A DNA stretch of 37,224 nt from an uncultured Saprospiraceae bacterium (GTDB lineage Bacteria > Bacteroidota > Bacteroidia > Chitinophagales > Saprospiraceae), in assembly GCA_937941095.1 (NCBI GenBank), contig CALDYJ010000143.1:1-37224 (forward strand), written 5' to 3'. Below the pieces are notes generated by a model, which did no database searches, was not told the DNA's origin, and saw nothing but the letters and a program-made list of their open reading frames with translations. This document shows positions 27,372-34,372 of the stretch, piece by piece. The first letter of the stretch is position 1, and the number at the start of each line of letters is the position of its first letter. Made by a program: the position numbers and the translations under genes.

Positions 27372-27770
27372 TTAGTTCGTAAGTACTAAGTTTAAAAGCC
27401 TAAAGATAATTCATTCTTTAGGAAAATTACTTTTTCTGCAAGCAAACTGAGTATCAACCTTTTTCATATATTAATTATTTTACAACTATACTTAACTAAT
27501 GTGCGGTATGGGATAAATTTCTAAGTCAGCAATCCAAATACTGTGAGTATCAGTATATAACCAGAACTTTTATAATATAAATATTAAAATATGCTTTGAA
27601 ATCTATTGTAAATAATTAAATTTGTAATTCCGAGCCATTCAAGAATTTACTGACCGATCAGTAGTTCCAAAAAGCCCTTGAAAGTACCATAGATCGAAAA
27701 ATGAGATTATGGTAATGCCATGCATTACTTGTACATACATACTATACTATTAACTTAAAACAACCTAAAA
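27372..27770. other. AT-rich divergent intergenic region with small dyads
   Basis: No gene is seen in these 399 bases. It holds three small inverted repeats: CTAAAGA/TCTTTAG (27400-27421), ATACTG/CAGTAT (27538-27556) and TACTGA-ccga-TCAGTA (27648-27663). The last two share the half-site TACTG. No convincing TAnnTTTG box was found on the plus strand; TATGCTTTG near 27590 has one extra base. Confidence 0.5.
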
Positions 27771-28304
27771 ATGAGAATCGTATATTCTTTGCTATTAGCA
27801 GGTCTATTTATTCTTGGCTATTTTTTATGCAAAAGCTATTTATGCGGCAACACTGCAGTAAGCTCAGGAGCTGCAACTTCCGCAATAGTTCCTGCAGCTG
27901 CCAAGGATAATTGTAACGTTACTTTGAAATTTAAAGACAGGGATTTTAGTAAATCTTCTAGTGACAACTTCAGATTCAATGTAAACACTTCAGACCTTGA
28001 AGATCCTTCATCTGTCCTTGTAAAGACTTTAGATGAAGTGGTAACCTACCTAGAAAACAACTCAGGAAGAGCATTAACCATTAATGGTCTTTATTTAGAA
28101 AACGAAAGCTTTGATGCCGACCTCGAAGAATCTGAAAATCTTGGACAAGCAAGAGCGAATGTTGTTAAAACTGTGCTTGAAGAAATGGGTGCTGAAGGAG
28201 ATCAAATCCTAACCACAGGCCTTTTGACTAAAGAATCTTGCTTTCGAGGAGATACTCTTTTAATGAAAGGTGTCGAAGTTAAATTTGACAGACTTGACAA
28301 ATAA
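27771..28304 (+). CDS. OmpA-like domain protein with N-terminal membrane anchor
   Basis: The 177-residue protein has one N-terminal membrane segment (about 4-20), an Ala/Ser/Gly-rich linker (27-45) and a C-terminal OmpA-like domain (about 48-173). ENLGQARANVVKTVLEEMG corresponds to the NxxLSxxRAxxV helix of OmpA_C domains, and RALTINGLYLENE to the strand before it. The usual peptidoglycan-binding Asp and Arg context is altered, so wall binding is uncertain. Two Cys (C48 and C157) could form a disulphide, which would fit a periplasmic location. The gene lies 40 bases upstream of the EVIKEV-repeat gene, and a terminator follows that gene, so the two form a unit. Confidence 0.72.
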   Translation: MRIVYSLLLAGLFILGYFLCKSYLCGNTAVSSGAATSAIVPAAAKDNCNVTLKFKDRDFSKSSSDNFRFNVNTSDLEDPSSVLVKTLDEVVTYLENNSGRALTINGLYLENESFDADLEESENLGQARANVVKTVLEEMGAEGDQILTTGLLTKESCFRGDTLLMKGVEVKFDRLDK

Positions 28305-28344
28305 CAGAATATTATTTTAAATAAAATCTAAAAGACAATATATT

Positions 28345-30021
28345 ATGTGTACCGCCTTACCTCTAATTCTCATGGCTGCTTCTGCCCTTTTAGGCTGGCT
28401 TTTGGGTCGTGAAAAAGAATTTGATACAACAGAGTATCAATCAAAAATAGATAGCCAAGTATTACAAATTGCAACCTTATCTAAGGAAAAGGATGCAAAT
28501 GTTAATAAATACACTCAACTGAATACTAGGTTCGTAAACCTGGATAGACAGTATAGAGACACCGTAAATAGACTGAATGCAGCACCAAAAGTTGAAATCA
28601 AAGAGGTGCCTGTTGAAATCATCAAGGAAGTGGAAAGAGAAGTGATTAAAGAAATTCCAGTAGAAGTGATCAGAGAAGTAGAGGTGATCAAAGAAATCGA
28701 AATCATCAAAGAAGTGCCGATTATTAAAGAAATTGAAGTCATCAAGGAAGTTGAGGTCATCAAAGAAGTACCTGTTACGCATGAAATTCAAAAATTAGTA
28801 ACTAAGGAGGTGCCTGTTGAAGTCATCAAAGAAATTGAAGTCATTAGAGAAGTGCCTGTTGAAGTGATTAAAGAAATTGAGATCATTAAAGAAGTAGAAA
28901 TCATCAAAGAAGTTCCTGTCATTAAAGAAGTTGAGGTCATCAAGGAGGTTCAAGTTGAAAAATTCATCGATAGACCTGTTGAAGTCATCAAAGAAGTGGA
29001 AGTCATCAAAGAAGTTCCTATCGAAGTGATTAAAGAAGTACAAATCACTAAGGAAATTCCTGTTATCAAAGAAATCGAAGTCATCAAAGAGGTAGAAATC
29101 ATCAAACAAATACCTGTAGAGACTGTTATTGAAAAAGAAGTCATTAAGGAGGTGGAAGTAATGAAGGAAGTAGAAGTGATCAAAGAAGTAGAAGTGATCA
29201 AGGAAGTAGAAGTCATTAAGGAGGTAGAAGTAATGGTCGAAAAGATCGTTGACAGACCTGTTGAAGTCATCAAAGAAGTAGAAGTGATCAAAGAAGTGGA
29301 AGTAATGGTTGAAAAGATCGTTGACAGACCTGTTGAAGTCATCAAAGAAGTAGAAGTCATTAAGGAAGTTGAAGTCATTAAGGAAGTTGAAGTCATTAAA
29401 GAGGTTGAAGTAATGGTCGAAAAGATCGTTGACAGACCTGTCGAAGTCATCAAAGAAGTAGAAGTTATAAAAGAAGTGATGGTAGACAGACCTGTTGAAG
29501 TCATTAAAGAGGTTGAAGTGATTAAAGAAGTAGAAGTTGAGGTGATCAAAGAAGTGGAAGTCATTAAAGAAGTAGAAGTTGAGATCATCAAAGAGGTTCC
29601 AGTTGAAATCATCAAAGAAGTAGAAGTTGTAAAATCAATTGACATGGCTTCTTTACAAAAAATGATGGCTACCTTAGGAACAGTAGAATCTTCTAGAACA
29701 TTAGTAAACGAAACTAGAACCAGCGGAGATGCTAAGATTGTAGAAAGAAGATTTGCAGCTCAAAAAGCTCCTGAGGCAAAATCAAAGGATAACTTAACTG
29801 AAATTGAAGGAATTGGCCCTAAAATTCAAGAAATCTTAAATGACTCTGGCATTGAATCATTTTCTGAACTAGCCATTGCTAAAGCAGATGGCTTAAAGGA
29901 AATATTAATGAAAGCTGGGCCTAGATACCGTTTACACAATCCTGATACATGGCCAAAACAAGCTAAGTTAGCGGCTGCTGGAAAATGGGTAGAGTTGAAA
30001 GAACTACAAGATTCTATTTAA
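28345..30021 (+). CDS. Membrane-anchored EVIKEV-repeat protein with C-terminal helix-hairpin-helix domain
   Basis: The 558-residue protein has an N-terminal membrane segment (about 4-20), a short coiled-coil-like part (26-82) and a 348-residue repeat region (about 83-430) built from EVIKEV hexads, with about 27 EVIKE copies. The hexads are interrupted by VPVEVI and by EKIVDRP blocks. The repeat is almost free of Gly, aromatic residues and Cys. A linker with MASLQKMMATLG (about 434-480) leads to a C-terminal domain (482-555) with LTEIEGIGPKIQEILNDSGI, a helix-hairpin-helix, and a tail with NPDTWPKQAKLAAAGKWVEL, like the domain appended to some L21 ribosomal proteins. The hexad does not fit heptad coiled coils and suggests beta structure. 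Function is unknown; a fibrous scaffold tied to the membrane is my inference. The DNA repeats are nearly identical, so copy number may vary. Confidence 0.85.
   Translation: MCTALPLILMAASALLGWLLGREKEFDTTEYQSKIDSQVLQIATLSKEKDANVNKYTQLNTRFVNLDRQYRDTVNRLNAAPKVEIKEVPVEIIKEVEREVIKEIPVEVIREVEVIKEIEIIKEVPIIKEIEVIKEVEVIKEVPVTHEIQKLVTKEVPVEVIKEIEVIREVPVEVIKEIEIIKEVEIIKEVPVIKEVEVIKEVQVEKFIDRPVEVIKEVEVIKEVPIEVIKEVQITKEIPVIKEIEVIKEVEIIKQIPVETVIEKEVIKEVEVMKEVEVIKEVEVIKEVEVIKEVEVMVEKIVDRPVEVIKEVEVIKEVEVMVEKIVDRPVEVIKEVEVIKEVEVIKEVEVIKEVEVMVEKIVDRPVEVIKEVEVIKEVMVDRPVEVIKEVEVIKEVEVEVIKEVEVIKEVEVEIIKEVPVEIIKEVEVVKSIDMASLQKMMATLGTVESSRTLVNETRTSGDAKIVERRFAAQKAPEAKSKDNLTEIEGIGPKIQEILNDSGIESFSELAIAKADGLKEILMKAGPRYRLHNPDTWPKQAKLAAAGKWVELKELQDSI
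28591..29640 (+). repeat. Coding tandem repeat of 18-bp (6-codon) units with higher-order 72/108-bp blocks
   Basis: The repeat encodes EVIKEV hexads. The block encoding VMVEKIVDRPVEVIKEVEVI has its VM Met codon at 29233, 29305 and 29413, spacings of 72 and 108 bases (24 and 36 codons). Related shorter DRPVEVIKE blocks lie near 28965 and 29485. The three copies are almost identical in DNA, unlike the earlier part, where hexads vary (IEIIKEV, VPIIKEI). This suggests recent duplication in the 3' half. Confidence 0.9.
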
Positions 30022-30045
30022 AATAGAACAAGTATTATAGAATAT

Positions 30046-30083
30046 AAAAAAAGGGTATGCTTCTATGAAGCATACCTTTTTTT
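30046..30083. terminator. Strong bidirectional rho-independent terminator
   Basis: GGTATGCTTC (30054-30063) and GAAGCATACC (30067-30076) form a perfect 10-bp stem with a TAT loop, preceded by seven A and followed by seven T. It closes the repeat-protein gene on the plus strand and can also serve the convergent arginase gene. Confidence 0.92.
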
Positions 30084-30141
30084 ATATGTCTTGGTGTATT
30101 AATTAAAGTGACAACTTTATTAAAAGCTTCGTTTATGAGCG

Positions 30142-31095
30142 TCAAACTAAACTTATATCCGCTGTAACAGATTTTAATACTTCAAAAGCAGTTTCCGCCA
30201 TCTTATTCCCTTTATTGTCAAGGAGTGGATTTATCTCTACCATCTCTAGACAGCTTACTTTTTGAGAGGCAAGAAGCCCTTTTATTAATTTTATAACTTC
30301 CTCATGATCAAATCCTTTAGGAACAGGAGTACCTGTCCCATAAGAGACTAAATCACAGTCTAAGGAATCTACATCAAAAGATATGTAGTAATGATCGCAG
30401 TCGGCGAGTATGTTGAAACATTCTTCTAAACAAACAGATATCCCTTTAAACCTTGTTTCTGCAACACTGAAGTTTTTTATCTTATACTTTTCTATTTGTG
30501 CTTCTTCTGCTGCTTCTGTATCTCTAACTCCGAAGAAAACTATGTCAGATGCCAGCACTTTTTGGCCTTTAACAGCCACATTCTTCATGGCTTCCCAATG
30601 TGATCTAGTAGTTTCAGTGACATCATTAACCTGATGAGCCAGATTATCATCGTTAATGGCAGCACCTAGCGGCATACCATGAATATTTCCAGATGGTGAG
30701 GTAAAAGGAGAATGTAAATCTGCATGAGCATCTATCCATATCACGCCCAATCTTTTGCTTGGATTAGCAGCCTTAATGCCGCTGATGGTCCCTAAGGCTG
30801 AAGAATGATCCCCTGAAATAACAAGAGGAAACGCTCCAAGGTCTAATGTTTCTTTGACAACTTCACTCAATCGTTCACATTGCTCAACAACATGTACTAT
30901 TCTTTTACCAAATCTATTTTTTACTTTATTATAGATGGATTCATTATGCGTTTCTACATCTATGTGCTCTAAATCCTGAAAAAACGAATCGTTTTGATTG
31001 ATGGCAGCTATTTCTAAGGCATCAATTCCTAAATCAGAGCCTCTAGTACCAGCACCAATGTCAGAGCGATTCTTAATTAATACGATTTTTTTCAT
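30142..31095 (-). CDS. rocF: Arginase
   Basis: The 317-residue protein belongs to the ureohydrolase family and converts arginine to ornithine and urea. Both manganese sites are complete: H97 (ISGDHSSALG), D122, H124 and D126 (IDAHADLHSP), D241 and D243 (SFDVDSLDCD). The substrate loop SPSGNIHGMP matches the arginase SGNLHG loop rather than agmatinase, and the C-terminal EMVEINPLLD fits as well. The GGDHS motif appears as SGDHS, a mild variation. No signal peptide is present, so it is cytoplasmic. A TACTTTTG box lies 24 bases upstream of its ATG. It is divergent from the aminotransferase gene with 154 bases between. Confidence 0.93.
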   Translation of the reverse strand: MKKIVLIKNRSDIGAGTRGSDLGIDALEIAAINQNDSFFQDLEHIDVETHNESIYNKVKNRFGKRIVHVVEQCERLSEVVKETLDLGAFPLVISGDHSSALGTISGIKAANPSKRLGVIWIDAHADLHSPFTSPSGNIHGMPLGAAINDDNLAHQVNDVTETTRSHWEAMKNVAVKGQKVLASDIVFFGVRDTEAAEEAQIEKYKIKNFSVAETRFKGISVCLEECFNILADCDHYYISFDVDSLDCDLVSYGTGTPVPKGFDHEEVIKLIKGLLASQKVSCLEMVEINPLLDNKGNKMAETAFEVLKSVTADISLV

Positions 31096-31118
31096 AAGCT
31101 ATCCTTTTCTTTCTATTG

Positions 31119-31126
31119 CAAAAGTA
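31119..31126 (-). promoter_or_regulatory. Putative -7 promoter box of the arginase gene
   Basis: TACTTTTG on the minus strand (31126-31119) matches TAnnTTTG and lies 23 bases before the arginase ATG at 31095. No clear TTTG was seen at -33. Confidence 0.45.
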
Positions 31127-31249
31127 AGAAGCTAAGGCTCATAAAAAAATAAATTTATAGGTTTCACAGGAGTAATTTTTAAAAATCAAAGTCTGCTTTA
31201 TCTTTATAACTCATTCACTAATTTCACCTTCGGTTCAAATCAATATTTT

Positions 31250-32173
31250 ATGATCCACGGCACACATAATGCAATTCCAGATAAGCGAAATGAAGACATA
31301 CTCATCTACGTTAATGGAGAACTATTTCCTAGAAATGAAGCTAAAATCTCCGTCTTTGATAGCGGATACCTCGTTGGAGATGGTATTTGGGAAGCGGTAA
31401 GACTATATAAAGGCGTCCTTGTTTTTCTAGATTTGCACTTGGATCGTCTATGGTCAGCTGCTGCAAGCATAGGCATGGATTTAAAATTTAGTAGGAAAGA
31501 ATTAAAAAAAGAAATTCGAAAAGTTATTGATGCAAACAAAATGCATGATTCTGTCCATGTTAGGTTTATGCTTACTAGGGGCATTAAAAAAACACCTTCA
31601 CAAGATCCTAGATTAACCATCAGTGGACCTAATCTAGTCATCATTGCTGAACATAAAGAAGCTTCGCAAGAAAGTAAAAATAAAGGGATCACCTTATTTA
31701 CCAGTACTATAAGGAGAGGTTCTCCAGATTATTTAGATCCTAGGTTAAACTGTCATTCCAAATTACATGAAGTGACAGCTTTGGTTCAAGCCATAGAAGC
31801 AGGTGCAGATGAAGCATTGATGTTAGACATTAATGGCTTTGTTTCTACTTGCAATGCAACTAATTTTTTTATCATTCGAAAAGATGAAGTTTGGACTTCC
31901 ACTGGTCAATATTGCATGAATGGAATCACTAGAGGAAACATCATTAGAGTCTGTCAAGAAAATAACATTAAAATTTTTGAAAAAGATTTCTCTTTATTCG
32001 ATGTATATAGCGCTGATGAAGCATTTGTAACTGGAACTTTTGGAGGAGTAACTCCAGTAACAAAAATAGATGGGAGAATAATTGGTAATGGAACTTATGG
32101 GCATTTTTCACAAAAACTTAGTGGACTTTATAAAGCACTAGTGAATAGCGAAATTGAAAAAAATAAAGCATGA
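31250..32173 (+). CDS. Class IV PLP aminotransferase (branched-chain/D-amino-acid type)
   Basis: The 307-residue protein has the class IV fold: IYVNGELFPRNEAKISVFDS, then GYLVGDGIWEAVRLYKG, the phosphate-anchor HLDRLWSAA (R66), the probable Schiff-base Lys171 in NCHSKLHEV, and DEALMLDINGFVSTCNATNF. The last segment usually has a Glu that contacts the PLP ring nitrogen (GFVSE or SEG pattern); here Thr200 and Cys201 occupy the place, so activity may be altered. The C-terminal YCMNGITRGNIIRV and FVTGTFGGVTPV are typical. The stop overlaps the next gene by four bases (ATGA), so the two are translationally coupled. The combination resembles plant BCAT-like proteins in which both domains are fused, as I recall. 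The substrate is unknown. Confidence 0.86.
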   Translation: MIHGTHNAIPDKRNEDILIYVNGELFPRNEAKISVFDSGYLVGDGIWEAVRLYKGVLVFLDLHLDRLWSAAASIGMDLKFSRKELKKEIRKVIDANKMHDSVHVRFMLTRGIKKTPSQDPRLTISGPNLVIIAEHKEASQESKNKGITLFTSTIRRGSPDYLDPRLNCHSKLHEVTALVQAIEAGADEALMLDINGFVSTCNATNFFIIRKDEVWTSTGQYCMNGITRGNIIRVCQENNIKIFEKDFSLFDVYSADEAFVTGTFGGVTPVTKIDGRIIGNGTYGHFSQKLSGLYKALVNSEIEKNKA

Positions 32174-32898
32174 ATAATCAAGATGTAAAACGCATTTGTT
32201 TATGGTCAGGCCCAAGAAACATTTCTACAGCACTCATGTATTCCTTTGCTCAGAGAAGGGATACTAAAGTATTTGACGAACCCCTGTATGCTCACTACTT
32301 GAGCAACACAAATGCTAAGGAGTACCATCCTGGTGCAAAAGAAGTTATGGAAACAATGGAAAATGAAGGTGACAAGGTCATCGACATGATTTTATCTAAA
32401 AAAGACAAACCTGTTCTTTTCTTCAAACACATGACTCACCATCTTTTGGCTTTGAATAAATCTTTCTTGCATAAAGTTCAAAATGTCATTTTGACGAGAG
32501 ATCCCATAGACATGCTACCTTCTTATGCAAAGCAGGTCCGAGAACCAAATATGACGGATGTCGGCTATGCATTGCACCTTGACTTGATCCAATACTTCAA
32601 AAAAGAAAACATCCCTTTCGTTGTTTTAGATTCCAAAACTGTGTTGAATCAGCCAAAGTCCAAATTGCAAAAATTATGTGCCTTTCTAGAAATACCCTTT
32701 GATGAAAAGATGCTAAGTTGGAAAGCAGGAGCTAGATCTGAAGATGGAAGTTGGGCTAAATACTGGTATTCAAACATCCATAAGTCGACCGGTTTTATGA
32801 AATACGAACCTAAAACGGAAGCCTTTCCTAAACATTTAATCCCACTTTTAAATGAAGCTAAACCTATTTATGAAGCATTAAAAAAATTAGCCATTTAA
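32170..32898 (+). CDS. Sulfotransferase-like protein coupled to the aminotransferase
   Basis: The 242-residue protein begins near CLWSGPRNISTALMYSFAQR, a P-loop-like 5'-phosphosulphate-binding region corresponding to the PRSGST motif. VQNVILTRDPIDMLPSYAKQ matches the 3'-phosphate-binding helix (RDPxDxxxS). VFDEPLYAHYL and HMTHHLLAL are also conserved in my memory of the N-terminal half of plant BCAT-like proteins. The family is expected to transfer sulphate from PAPS, but the GPRN loop departs from the usual PRSG, so real sulfotransferase activity is unproven. The start ATG overlaps the aminotransferase stop. It has no signal peptide and is probably cytoplasmic. Confidence 0.8.
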   Translation: MNNQDVKRICLWSGPRNISTALMYSFAQRRDTKVFDEPLYAHYLSNTNAKEYHPGAKEVMETMENEGDKVIDMILSKKDKPVLFFKHMTHHLLALNKSFLHKVQNVILTRDPIDMLPSYAKQVREPNMTDVGYALHLDLIQYFKKENIPFVVLDSKTVLNQPKSKLQKLCAFLEIPFDEKMLSWKAGARSEDGSWAKYWYSNIHKSTGFMKYEPKTEAFPKHLIPLLNEAKPIYEALKKLAI

Positions 32899-32990
32899 AG
32901 CCAACGTCGATTAAGAAGACATGTTCGTCTACATTGTTTCTTTCAAATTTGTTATTGATCTATATTGTTTACAACAAAAAATCAATAATC

Positions 32991-34250
32991 ATGAAAGCAA
33001 TATTTACGTTTTTTCTATGTTCATTTTTCTTATTAAATGTACAAGCCCAAACTACACAAAACTTCCTCTTCGAAAGCGATGGTTTCAATCTAGTAGGCAC
33101 CTATCACATTCCTGATGGTAATGGTCCATTTCCAGCAGTCATCTTAGTTCATGGATCAGGACCTACCGATAGAAATGCAACAGTCCCGATCAACGATTTA
33201 GTTTCTAATTGTCTTTATCCAGAACTAGTTGGGCAAGATTTTCAACCCTTCTTAAACATTGCAGAATACTTAAGTTCCAATGGGATTCTCGTGATGACTT
33301 ATGACAAAAGATCCTTGACCCATGGAGCATTTTTAAATCCCTTTACAAATACACCATATGACTTTATAACTGATGTAAATTCAGCAGTTGACGTGTTAAA
33401 AGAGCGAGATGATGTAGATGATAAATGTATTGTTTTAGCCGGACATAGTCAAGGTGCAAGCTTTATCCCAATAGTCGCGAAAACTAGAAATGATATCGCT
33501 GGACTTATTTCATTAGCCGGGGCAACTCAACCTATAGATTCTATAGTTGCAAAACAAAATCAAAAAATATATACCGACTGTTTTAATCAGCCTAAAGAAG
33601 GCCAAGAAGCCTTTGATGCAATTATCGGTTTATTTGCTCAGGTTAGAAGCGGCAGTCTTCCAGACACTCAACCCTTGGAGGTAAAATTACCAGGTTCACC
33701 AAAGCCGATGTCTTTTGGATTTCCAGTTTTCTGGAAAGATTGGATTGATATTTCAGAAGAAGTCATTGACAATTATAAAGCCGCAGATCATGCCACTTTA
33801 ATCATTCATGGTGATTATGATTTTAATGTAGACATCGAAGATTCTTATGAACTTAATGCTTCCTTAAAACCTGCAAGAACTCAAGCAAACTTTTTCCAGG
33901 GAATAAATCATTTTCTATCAAGCTCAACAAGTGTTGAAGTACATGAACCTTTATTGGAAACGATGAAAGATTGGATTTTAAACGTCAAAAGCACAGTGAA
34001 CACGCAAGAAATTGTCAACAAAGAAGAAAACATAAAAATAAAAGATTACGGTTCTGATTTAAATATAAACTTCACAACAGACGAGTACAATAGTCTTAAT
34101 GTTTATAGCATCAATGGTGTATTATTAAGTACTCAATCCATAGAAAACATGCAAGAACTTAACTATACCAAAGGTGAGCAAAATGGATTATTAGTTTTTC
34201 AATTCATTGGTGAGCATAAAATTTATACTCAAAAAATACTCAATTTCTAA
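32991..34250 (+). CDS. Secreted alpha/beta hydrolase with C-terminal T9SS-like tail
   Basis: From the ATG at 32991 the protein has 419 residues and a clear signal peptide (MKAIFTFFLCSFFLLNVQAQ). An upstream in-frame TTG would spoil it, so it is rejected. The alpha/beta hydrolase part (about 25-335) has the oxyanion-side AVILVHGSGPTDRNA, the nucleophile S153 in AGHSQGAS, acid D277 (HGDYDFNV) and H307 (GINHFL). This resembles bacterial esterases/dienelactone hydrolase-type enzymes. Residues about 350-419 look like a T9SS sorting domain (LNVYSINGVLL, then FIGEHKIYTQKIL), though the YPNP start is weak. It is likely secreted or surface-bound, acting on an ester or acyl substrate. A terminator follows. 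Confidence 0.86.
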   Translation: MKAIFTFFLCSFFLLNVQAQTTQNFLFESDGFNLVGTYHIPDGNGPFPAVILVHGSGPTDRNATVPINDLVSNCLYPELVGQDFQPFLNIAEYLSSNGILVMTYDKRSLTHGAFLNPFTNTPYDFITDVNSAVDVLKERDDVDDKCIVLAGHSQGASFIPIVAKTRNDIAGLISLAGATQPIDSIVAKQNQKIYTDCFNQPKEGQEAFDAIIGLFAQVRSGSLPDTQPLEVKLPGSPKPMSFGFPVFWKDWIDISEEVIDNYKAADHATLIIHGDYDFNVDIEDSYELNASLKPARTQANFFQGINHFLSSSTSVEVHEPLLETMKDWILNVKSTVNTQEIVNKEENIKIKDYGSDLNINFTTDEYNSLNVYSINGVLLSTQSIENMQELNYTKGEQNGLLVFQFIGEHKIYTQKILNF

Positions 34251-34270
34251 ATCAATCTAAGCTTACAAAT

Positions 34271-34313
34271 AATTCCTTTGTGTGTAAAATCATGCAAAGG
34301 AATTTTTATTTTT
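34271..34313 (+). terminator. Rho-independent terminator after the secreted hydrolase gene
   Basis: AATTCCTTTG (34271-34280) pairs perfectly with CAAAGGAATT (34295-34304) around a 14-base loop, followed by TTTATTTTT. On the opposite strand no T-run follows, so it works mainly for the plus-strand gene. Confidence 0.75.
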
Positions 34314-34372
34314 AACTGGTATAAATGATATTTTGCCAGCAAACGTTAACCAACAGCCAGCAAAAACTACGC

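Noticed and set aside
28950..29645. Long minus-strand ORF (231 codons, Ser/Thr/Met-rich)
   Set aside because: It is the antisense shadow of the EVIKEV repeat; the codon pattern is a mirror of the sense repeat, and it has no domain.
32934..32990. Upstream extension of the secreted hydrolase from a TTG
   Set aside because: The extension would place an extra hydrophobic stretch before an excellent signal peptide starting at ATG 32991.
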